Source of the DNA: Dichetophora obliterata | Lineage: Eukaryota; Arthropoda; Insecta; Diptera; Sciomyzidae | DNA length: 64,000 bases | NCBI GenBank assembly: GCA_963920525.1 | Contig: OY986435.1 | Span: 266,360,799-266,424,798, forward strand | Reading direction: 5' to 3' | Shown here: positions 55,691-64,000 of the stretch, piece by piece | Layout of the letters: each line of letters opens with the position of its first letter | Numbering within the stretch: position 1 is the stretch's first letter | The notes under the pieces: generated by a model | Databases searched by the model: none | What the model was told of the DNA's origin: nothing | The model's input: the letters and a program-made list of their open reading frames with translations, nothing else | Program-made: the position numbers and the translations under genes

Positions 55691-56168
55691 ATACTTTATA
55701 AAAATATTTTTTTAGCAATTTTCTGGCTTTCTATAGAGGTCGCTAAAAATGAAATTGAAAAAAAAATATCCAAAACGGTTCGATAGATAACTCAAAATTT
55801 ATTGCTTCCGTTTCAATGAATCTTATTGCATTTTGTTCCTTTTTTTGGTCCTTTAAGCATCCCACCTAAATTCAAGTACCTATTTTCTTTTCTTTTTTTT
55901 TAATTGACAAAAAAGCACGCAAAAATCTATTTTTTTAAAACTTTTTACTCCAACTTTTACCATTTCAAAAAACCCCCGGGGGTTGTTCGAAGGTAGGATG
56001 CTCAATTATTGACCTATACTTTAAACAGACATTTGATTTATTTGTGTCAGATACATGGAAAAGGCCATATCCATCGAACAGTTATGAATGTTGTTTTTTT
56101 TCAATTTCATTTTTAGGGACCTCTATAAAATCCAGAAAATTTGCCCAAAAAAAAAAAACAAATTTATT

Positions 56169-56779
56169 ACACCGTACAACAGCACTTTGCACACACGAAG
56201 TAAACCATATACATGTGAAACTAGAGACAAAGAATAGATAAACGGCGTTCTCACTTTTTCTCTAAAAGGTCAGGATATTTTTTAAAAGGACCTTCAAGTT
56301 ACAAAAAGTAGTTGCTTAAAACAATTAATTCAAATACTTAAAATCTTCAAAACACGACAATATGGGTAACAAATGAAAGAAGACAATCTCTTTTATCAAA
56401 ACGAAAAAAAATAATATATTATGTTAAAAGCTTTCAAACTTCAAAAAAATTGAAAATTATTTCCATAAATTTCAGATAATATATCAGTCAGTTAAACTTA
56501 TCTACATATTTGGTACGGATGTATTGGCACTGCGTATTTCTGATAAAAGAAAATGTTCTCTTTCATTTGATACCCATATTTCAATATTTTGAAGGTTTTA
56601 AGTATTTAAATAAATATGCTCAAACAAATACTTTTTGTAACTTGAAGGTCCTTAAAAAAAAATCCTGACCTTTTCGAGAAAAAGTGAGAACGCAGTTTTA
56701 CTATCTTTTGCCTCTTGTTTCACGTGTATATGGTTTATTTCATGTGTGCAAAATTTTTCCCATAATTGTTGCACGGTGT
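56169..56779. mobile_element. Foldback-like element with arms of about 230 bp
   Basis: About 56169-56400 and 56545-56779 are inverted copies: ACACCGTACAAC outermost, then AAACCATATACATGTGAAAC, TTCTCACTTTTTCTC, GACCTTCAAGTTACAAAAAG and AAATACTTAAAA blocks. A related fragment lies near 23140-23210. It abuts the pogo-like element on its right. Target duplication unclear. Confidence 0.7.
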
Positions 56780-56783
56780 TATA

Positions 56784-57866
56784 CAGTGAATCCTCTACTA
56801 ACGGACACCTCTCTTAAGCGGACACCTCTCTTGAGCGGACAGTTTTTCCACGACTAAGTTGTTCGTCCGCTTTTTCGAACAAATTAACCGCTCTCTTAAG
56901 CGGAGCCTCTCTTGAGCGGACGCGGACAGTATATTTTCGTCTTATTGGGCGAAAAACCTCTGTTAGGCAGACGCGAACCTCCCTCAAGCGGACACATATG
57001 TCTGTTGAACAGACGCGAACCTCTCTCAAGCGGACACATATGTCTGTTGAGCAGACGCGAACCTCTGTTGGACGGACGCGAACCTCTCTCAAGCGGACAC
57101 GAGCGAGAAAAGAAACTCACAAAATGTGTGTAAACATACAGAAATGAAATTGGGGACAAAGCGCCTTGCTTGTTTTTTTTTCATTTGCCTTGCCATCGCT
57201 TTACTGAGCTATAGAACGTTGCAGTGAATAGACATACGAGATGGCGAACCCATATGTGACCTTTTCCGAGAAAAAGGACCTAGTGTGTGAAAATAAAGTT
57301 TTGAGAAAAACGCATTTAAAGTTTCATAACGCATTTTAATCGATTTTCCCAATTTCGTTTTGTACCTTTTTATGGGGCAAATAAATTTTTATCAGAAATC
57401 AAACTCATTTTATCTTATTCTACACCCTTTTAGGTACCAGAATCCACTCTTAAGTCCAAACCCGTTATTTGATACACTAGGTCCCTTTTCTCGAAGAAGG
57501 TCACTTATGCAAAATTGTTTTCTTTAAAGAAAAACAAAAAACCTACGTCAATCGACGATTTATGAATTACTTAAGTCATGAATTATACATGTATAAATGT
57601 TAAAGTCTGTCAATTACATACTATTTTTCATGATATGAACTGAATTTTTTTTATTTTAAACACATATGCGTTAAAAGAATATAATATAATGCGCGATTTT
57701 GTTAAATACAATAAATGTATTTTGCATTGAAAAAAATTTCCTTTAACATTTTCTCATTAATCTATAATAAAATTTAAAGATATAAAACTCTGTATTAAGC
57801 GGACACCTCTATTGGGCGGACAAAAATGGGCTGACGGTGAGTGTCCGCCCAAGAGAGGTTTCACTG
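56784..57866. mobile_element. pogo/Tigger-like element with amplified terminal motifs
   Basis: The right terminus read inward is CAGTGAAACCTCTCTTGGGC; the left is CAGTGAATCCTCTACTAACG; TA flanks both sides (56782-56783 and 57867-57868). The terminal word ACCTCTCTYAAGCGGACA recurs many times within 56800-57110 and again near 57795. No transposase: the open frames of about 70-90 codons over the repeats are artefacts. Confidence 0.8.
56800..57110. repeat. Array of terminal-motif copies inside the pogo-like element
   Basis: About ten diverged copies of CCTCTCTCAAGCGGACAC, some as a 42-bp compound unit with ATATGTCTGTTGAGCAGACG near 56985-57070. The compound unit contains an internal inverted word (GTCTGTTGAACAGAC). 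Confidence 0.75.
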
Positions 57867-57956
57867 TAGTAGTTTTTATGTACAGTAACCCGCATAAATT
57901 TCAAAAAATATAACGACTCCTTGTACCGTAAAGAAATGTTTGAAAACAAGCTAATA

Positions 57957-58237
57957 GGGGTATTCACGATTCAGTGCACTTGCCTGTGCAGTTGAGGACT
58001 TGAGGACTTGTGCACTTTACAAAAACAAAATGTACGTACTTCAAAAATCTGCACAAGTGCTTTTCTACTATTACCTTCAACTTGAGGACTTGAGCAGTTG
58101 TGCACTAGTGTGCATTGAAAAATGTTGACAGCTTTGAAATGGTGATGGTGGTGTGTTCACGAAAACCTAACTGCACAACTTCACAAGTGCTCAAGTCCTC
58201 AACTGCACAGGCAAGTGCACTGAATCGTGAATACCCC
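57957..58237. mobile_element. MITE with GGGGTATTCACGATTCAG ends
   Basis: The inverted repeats are near perfect over about 48 bp (GGGGTATTCACGATTCAGTG, then CACTTGCCTGTGCAGTTGAG), flanked by TA on both sides (57955-57956, 58238-58239). GAGGACTTGAG and GTGCACTT words repeat inside. No transposase. Confidence 0.85.
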
Positions 58238-58408
58238 TAATGTTTTTCTCTTTTTACACGTATATTAAACCTTAAATACAAGTTTAAAAAATTGTGAATA
58301 TTTTTCTGTATCCATTTGTTCGATCAAACAAATTTTATTGGCTTACACAAAATGGCGAAGATAAAGAGAAATGAAGTATGACAGTTGAAAAGGAGTTAGA
58401 TAAAAAGC

Positions 58409-58673
58409 CAATCGCGTCGGAAGCGAATTTCATCTGGGGGGGCAGTACAAATGGGGGGGCAGTACAAATGGTGGTGCAAAAAAAGTTCACCAAAATTTCT
58501 TCACATGAAACATGAAGAAGAGAGAAAGAAGAGGAAAATATATAATACAAAAATATTATCGTTGTAAAAAAACTGATATTTTGAATAACTTTTCCTTTTA
58601 AATTGTTTATCTGGCTAAAAAAGTGGGGGGCAACTGCCCACCTTGCCCCCCCCCCCCGCTTTCGACGCCAATG
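58409..58673. mobile_element. Non-autonomous hAT element with long G/C runs
   Basis: Ends CAATCGCGTCGGAAGCG (left) and CGCTTTCGACGCCAATG (right) are imperfect inverted repeats. Flanking octamers TAAAAAGC (58401-58408) and TAAAATGC (58674-58681) match at 7 of 8. G7 tracts at the left (with a short tandem copy of GGGCAGTACAAATG) and a C13 tract at the right. Confidence 0.7.
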
Positions 58674-61426
58674 TAAAATGCGATAGCTGATTACATTCTC
58701 TAAATTTAAACAACCATTGTGTGCAAAAGGAACTCTTATGCGGATTAATGATGAAATAAAATGCAATTTTTAAGGTGTATCAGATGAGTAAGTTGCCAAT
58801 GTAAGCCATGTTCTCATAGCTGCTAAGACTTGCAAGTCATGCTTAACTAAGCTGTTAAGCATACCAAACTCTGAACTTTTTCATGTTGTTTCCCAACACA
58901 GTGACATTGTCTTGGTTATATTCCGTAATACCCAACGGGCCAAACTATTATTAAAAAAAAAAAAAATTAATTTAGTCACAGCTGTCACCTTTATCTTGCT
59001 GTCATTTTGACCTTCACCTACCTAACCAGTTATAGTTAGTTTGAGTTTGGTTCTTTTGACTAACGTTTCAACTTCACACTTTATTAGAACATATTTTGTT
59101 CACATCCAAGTGAGACGTGATGTTCTCAGTTTAAGCTCATACACTGTACTGTGCATATTCTATTAATGTTTTAGCCATTATAATTTTTTAACTTTTTGCA
59201 GGATCAATATACTAACTACCGTCATTTCACTTAGAGAGCATTTCCCTAAATTTATCTTTTTTTAGATATGACACTTTTTTTAACTGTGGTATTTTAGATT
59301 TAATCAATTATTTCTAGGCGAGCCTATTATAAAAATTTATTTTGTTAATAAGTTAAAAAGTAATTTGGTAAATAGGCTTGAGTATAAACGATGGAAAAAC
59401 AATAAAAACGATTAAAAATGTAAGGGAATGCAAAAATATCCGGTTAAATTAGCGGTCATTCAAGACTTCCAACACTTTTACAGATAATAGAACAAATAAT
59501 AAACTAAAAGGTTGACATGTTATTGCTGTGCAATAAAAGCAAAAACTGGGCTCCTTTCTGTCATTACAATCGAATGTTCTCCATACAAAAATACTTACAT
59601 AATACACATCTAGATTCATTGGTCATCAAAAAACACCTTCTGATGAAATACAAATCTTGACTTTTAAATGAAATTATATTATATCCAAATATTATAAACC
59701 AAACCATTCTAAACCAATATTTCAAAATCTTGTGACAGAACCAGCGCACGTTGATGTTGGTACAACTGCTTGGCGCTACATGGTACCAACTTTAACTTTA
59801 TTCATTGCAAGGATAATGAAAAAAAAAAAAAACAAAAATAATTCGAACCTTAGCTACAAACTGAACATAATATAAAATAATTATGAACATAAAAAAAATT
59901 ATTCCATAAAAACACAAAATAAAAACATAAAATAAGAATATAATCAACTTGAGTACCTTTAGAAAAAAGAACAAATAAATAAAACAAATACTTTCGTAGA
60001 TAAAAAAGTCGCAAGATTTGTCGATTAATTTTAAAAAGAATAAAATGTTGCAACTAGATTAAAATTGAAGAGAAACTCAAAACGTAGAAAAAGTCCATTT
60101 CAAATATTACTATTTCATATGCCTAAAAATATACATACATAAATGCATAAATACACACACACACATAGTCTCTCTGAAGCTAAGAAAAAAAAAAAGAAAG
60201 AAAAAAAAATTAAGATACAAGAGTAAAGAGAGGTTACCGAGTAGATTCCTAGAGAATCTCATTTTAAAACTTGTTGCTATAGTATTTGACATTACAACGC
60301 TATACATAACTACTCTAAGTACTTGAAAAATCGCATATTTTTCAAGAAAAATACATACAAGTCGAAAGTTAAAACAAAGAGTCATTGAAAGAAAATCACA
60401 AAAAGTCATCAAACATCATCACTAAGAGAATAAAATCGATAATGATTTGACTGTGATAACAAATTAAGAGAATAAAAGTAATAATTATAAAAAAATTAAA
60501 GATCCAACATATGTACTATAAACATAAAACAGAAAAATATATATATATATATATAAACTTAATTGTGTAGCTATGTATATGTTAATGAATAAAAAAAATG
60601 TTGCATGGAAAATTGTAGCAGAGCAGAGCGTTTCAAGTGTTTCAAAAGTATTAAAAGTCGAAACTAACTCACACTTGAAGGCATTCATTTAGAAATTACA
60701 CATTCACACATACACACAAAAATTCATAAATAATTTAAAAGAAAACTATAAACATACATAGTTAAATATTTATATATAAAAAAAGAAAAGGTATATATAT
60801 ATATATACAGATTATAAATATAGTGAAATTTTTAGCAAAACATAAAGAAGATATAAATAAATTCAAAATGCCGTTCCGTAACGGCATAGATAATGTAGGT
60901 ATTGCAGTGAAAATTTGCAAAATATACGTATATAGTAGATATATTTAAAGAAAAAGTTTTGAATGATTTGAGATCGCAACGTGCTCTTAGGGTCAGAACC
61001 GTTAAGTTTTTCTTAATCTTATATAGCATAATTATGATGGAAACTAACACAAGCGTAAAATTAAAATCAACGATAAAACGAATAACTTGTTTATGCATAT
61101 ATATATATATATATATATAAATGAAAATATATATGTATATATATATAAATAGATTATGCCTAGTTTTCTCTTTAACTTTTTTGAAACAAAAACTCATACT
61201 AGAACATTTCGATTTTACTTCATTTAAATAGAGAATATTACCAATATCTACATATATATATATATATATATATATGTGTATATATGTATATATTTGGAAT
61301 ATATATGTATATAAATGCATATATATACGAAGCAAACATTTTAAACAGTAAAAAAATCTAACAAAAAAAAACTAACAATACCTACCATTAAAAGAAATAT
61401 AGATATATATATATACATAGAACATA
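58674..61426. other. AT-rich intergenic region without supported genes
   Basis: Contains (AT)n-like microsatellites near 60537-60554, 60792-60806, 61096-61148 and 61252-61320. Minus-strand frames here are products of these repeats (IYIYIYI-type) or short and featureless. Confidence 0.6.
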
Positions 61427-63083
61427 CACATGTGGACAGTAAAATAGGTATAAAAAAAAATTCCCAATATAACCATGAAATTTAAATATTAAAATGCCTA
61501 CAAGAAGAATTACTTATTTTTTTATCTGGCAGCACTGTTTTCATGCGAAAATAGGAGTTCCCGTTAGTTTAAATGCTAACTGACGAAAAATACGATGAAT
61601 TTCTTTGTTTAGCTAGCAATTTTGTGTGGACAATAAAATAGGTGCATTGCGTTTAATATCACAAAAAAGCATTTTCGAACGTAATTTAATATTAAAAAAT
61701 AAACTTCAAGGTAATTTTATGTTATTTTGAATAAAATAATTTTAGTTTAAGACAATTTGTTTATCAAAAAAACGTAATAGATGGGTCGTGGACATCACTG
61801 TAGCGCAGAAGAGAGAAGACTTGTGCAGGAGCTTCGCAAACAAGGGCACACTTACAAATTTATTGCCAAATCATTAGGAAGATCTGAAAACTTTGTGACA
61901 AATGCTCTAAAGCCTAAAAAAATGGCTGAGGGGCGTGGAGCATCGAAGAAAACTTCTTCAGTTGCGGATAACCGCATTGTAACTTTGGCTAAACGTGATC
62001 CTTTTATGTCGTCTAAGGCAATTGCAGCCGAAATAGGTAATATTGTCACATCCCGAACAGTACGTCGCAGATTGGTGAGTGCAAAATTACCCGGAAGGAT
62101 AGCTCGAAAAGTTCCTTTGCTAAGAACGGCAAATTTAAAGAAGAGGAAAAATTTTGCTTTGGCACATAAATCCTGGAGCGGTCTTGAAGGCGTAAAGAAG
62201 TGGCGAAACATTCTTTGGAGTGATGAAACCAAAATAAATTTGTTCGGTAATGATGCTGAGAGAAATGTTCGACGACCCAAAGGCAAAGAATTCCATGTTA
62301 GATTTACAAAAAAAACAGTGAAGCATGGAGGTGGCAACATAATGGTGTGGGGCTGCTTCTCGTGGCAAGGGGTAGGTCCAATACACCGGATTGAAAGCAC
62401 TATGGACAGATTCGTTTACAAGGATTTATTAGAGAGCGTCATGCTACCTTACTCTGAAGAGAACATGCCTATTTTGTGGAAATTTCAGCAGGATAATGAT
62501 CCGAAACATTCATCCAACTTCGTAAGAGCATGGTTCACAGAACAAAATTTGAACGTTATGGAGTGGCCAAGTCAATCCCCTGACCTAAACCCAATTGAGA
62601 ACCTTTGGGGTGAGCTTAAACGACAAATTTCTAAGCAACCTTGCAAAAACAAAGCTCAATTATGGACAAATATTGAAAAAGCCTGGTATAATATCCCAGT
62701 AGAGACTTGTCGTAAGCTGATCAACTCCATGCCCAAGAGAATCGAGGCAGTACTAAAAAATAATGGTGGACATACCGGCTACTAAGTACTAATAACATTT
62801 TCTATTAAAAACTATGCACCTCGTATATAAAGTTCCTGTATTATTTTAAAATTTTTAACTTACACCTATTTTACTGTCCAACTAAAAATTGACAAGTACC
62901 TTGAAGTAATGATTTATAAGTTATTTTTTTGTTGTTGATTGCATACTTAAGGTTTTTTCTTTTACAATAAACATTATTTTTTTATATTCTTAAGTCAAAA
63001 ATATTATAAAATAACTAAAACTATGAAACTACCGTTCTTTTGTGTAAAAACATAGCATACACCTATTTTACTGTCCACATGTG
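61427..63083 (+). mobile_element. Apparently complete Tc1-like transposon with IR/DR ends
   Basis: Outer ends CACATGTGGACAGTAAAATA and TATTTTACTGTCCACATGTG are perfect inverted repeats, flanked by TA (61425-61426 and 63084-63085). Inner copies of the same word lie about 200 bp inside: GTGGACAATAAAATAGGTGC near 61625 and CACCTATTTTACTGTCCAAC near 62862. This is the IR/DR arrangement known from Minos, Paris and Sleeping Beauty-type elements. Total 1,657 bp with one intact gene. Confidence 0.92.
61781..62785 (+). CDS. Tc1-like DD34E transposase, intact
   Basis: 334 codons without interruption, a normal Tc1-family length (about 330-345). An N-terminal paired-like helix-turn-helix region (GHTYKFIAKSLGRSENFV, about residues 22-40), a second DNA-binding part ending KLPGRIARKVPLL, then the DDE core: ILWSDETKINLFG (first Asp, about residue 148), MVWGCFSWQG, WKFQQDNDPKHSS (second Asp), and SPDLNPIENLWGELKR with Glu exactly 34 residues after it. 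A basic stretch (RRPKGKEF) precedes KHGGGNIMVWG. The start lies 30 codons before the first helix, as usual. It acts by excising and reinserting the element at TA sites. All catalytic residues are present, so it may be active. The closest named subfamily was not determined. Confidence 0.95.
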   Translation: MGRGHHCSAEERRLVQELRKQGHTYKFIAKSLGRSENFVTNALKPKKMAEGRGASKKTSSVADNRIVTLAKRDPFMSSKAIAAEIGNIVTSRTVRRRLVSAKLPGRIARKVPLLRTANLKKRKNFALAHKSWSGLEGVKKWRNILWSDETKINLFGNDAERNVRRPKGKEFHVRFTKKTVKHGGGNIMVWGCFSWQGVGPIHRIESTMDRFVYKDLLESVMLPYSEENMPILWKFQQDNDPKHSSNFVRAWFTEQNLNVMEWPSQSPDLNPIENLWGELKRQISKQPCKNKAQLWTNIEKAWYNIPVETCRKLINSMPKRIEAVLKNNGGHTGY

Positions 63084-63596
63084 TATATATATACCTATAT
63101 ATTAATATATTATCGCATGTCATACATACAAATTTTTAAAGTTCTTAAATTCTACCTGCAAAAATATGCAAAGTAGCAGTTTAAATTAAAATAATGAAAT
63201 TATCTAAAACTTAACAACTGTTTTATCTCCTAAACTCATCGGAAAACCATAAACCAGCAAAAGAAAAAGAAATGCAATGAGAAAAAGTGAAGAAAGAGTT
63301 GAGCGAACATTGGAAAAAAAAAACTTTAATAAAACGTAGATAAATAAAATTTTAGTGTCATGAATGCCAAGGCATTGATTGTATTAAGAAAACAAATATG
63401 AAAAGAAATTGTAATTTGTTAAAAACAACATATAATTATTAAATTCAAATACAACAAATAAAAACATACATATATATATATATATTGAAAACTCATGAGT
63501 TTTATTGAACTTCTTCGTTGAGCACATGGGTAAGTATAAATTTGCAGTTATGCATATTTACTTTATATATATTTATATTACTTGTATCGCCTGCTG

Positions 63597-63742
63597 TTGA
63601 AATTCGACCAACTGTCTCTAAAGCAGTGAACAAAAAAGAATACTTACTTAGCCTAGGTCAAGGCACTGCCTGCATTCAGCGGAAAGAACTGTTCCACAAC
63701 TTTCGGGCTGAATGGTATGCTCTCACAGAACATGTTCCTTGA
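63597..63742 (+). other. Weak exon-like coding segment at window edge
   Basis: The plus-strand frame VEIRPTVSKAVNKKEYLLS then QGTACIQRKELFHNFRAEWY and ALTEHVP, stop at 63740-63742. It has more balanced composition than its AT-rich surroundings and reads like protein, but I recognise no family and see no clear partner exon in the window. It could be the end of a small gene or a retrocopy fragment. Confidence 0.2.
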
Positions 63743-64000
63743 GATGTCACAATTTATATAGCGAAAATATTTTATGCTACTTCGCTACTTGAGCACTTTT
63801 TCGGCTAGAATGCGGCCACTGTAGCGTAGATTTGAGAAAACAAAACATTAACTTCTTCGGGTAAAATGGTCACATATGTATACTCTCCCTCATGAGCTTG
63901 CTTTTAATTTCTCAAAATACACTGTGCAACACATTTTTCTAACGGAAGAGCGGGCAACAAAAGATGATAGTTCTGGTTTATAGTAAGAAAACTCTAAAAG

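Noticed and set aside
56814..57159. Arg/Val-rich frames (REVRVCSTDICVRL-like) in three registers
   Set aside because: Products of the amplified terminal motif of the pogo-like element.
58335..58766. 143-codon minus-strand frame
   Set aside because: It spans a hAT MITE and its G/C runs; no domain and no conserved motif.
60832..61335. 167-codon minus-strand frame with IYIYIYI runs
   Set aside because: Translation of AT microsatellites; no plausible protein.
61852..62400. 182-codon minus-strand frame inside the Tc1-like gene
   Set aside because: Antisense shadow of the intact plus-strand transposase; no domain of its own.

Overview
The window is nuclear DNA of a higher fly (Diptera, probably Schizophora). 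It has AT-rich intergenic DNA, GT-AG introns, CAG/CAA-coded glutamine tracts, and many tRNA-derived SINEs, LINEs and cut-and-paste DNA transposons. One host gene dominates: the fly Nova-family RNA-binding splicing factor pasilla (ps), plus strand, in six coding exons (2292-3024, 30791-30859, 38546-38689, 38768-39408, 39468-40044, 42965-43185). The joined frame is 794 codons with three KH domains. It is open across every junction, and the KH region agrees closely with what I know of Drosophila Pasilla.

Layout. 1-1560: a degenerate minisatellite made almost only of A and C. 1561-2291: the 5' leader. 3025-30790: a 27.8-kb first intron packed with elements: MITEs, two copies of a tRNA-headed SINE, a decayed PHD/endonuclease/RT LINE, two or three hAT-type elements, an internally deleted mariner, and TTAA-flanked MITEs. 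30860-38545: second intron with adjacent TTAA-flanked piggyBac-type MITEs, a second SINE family, a Tc1 scrap, and RNase-H-bearing LINE pieces in both orientations. 43186 to about 49 kb: stop codon and a long AT-rich 3' UTR or downstream region with (TC)n and (TA)n tracts. 49-64 kb: a transposon graveyard, including a Tc1-like element split by a MITE, a pogo-like element whose terminal motif is amplified inward, several MITEs, and one Tc1-like element (61427-63083) with an uninterrupted 334-codon DD34E transposase and IR/DR-type ends.

Most notable. (1) Dense clusters of YCAY, the Nova/Pasilla binding motif, lie across the donor of the frame-neutral 69-nt exon 2 and just upstream of the KH1 exon, suggesting splicing autoregulation. 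(2) Two TTAA-flanked MITEs each carry two copies of a private palindrome centred on TTAA, in the same layout. (3) The Tc1-like element at the right edge looks potentially active. (4) A MITE sits inside another Tc1-like gene, and removing it with one TTA restores the reading frame.

Coordinates were counted by eye from the printed sequence. Splice junctions and element ends were checked base by base; approximate limits are marked as such.
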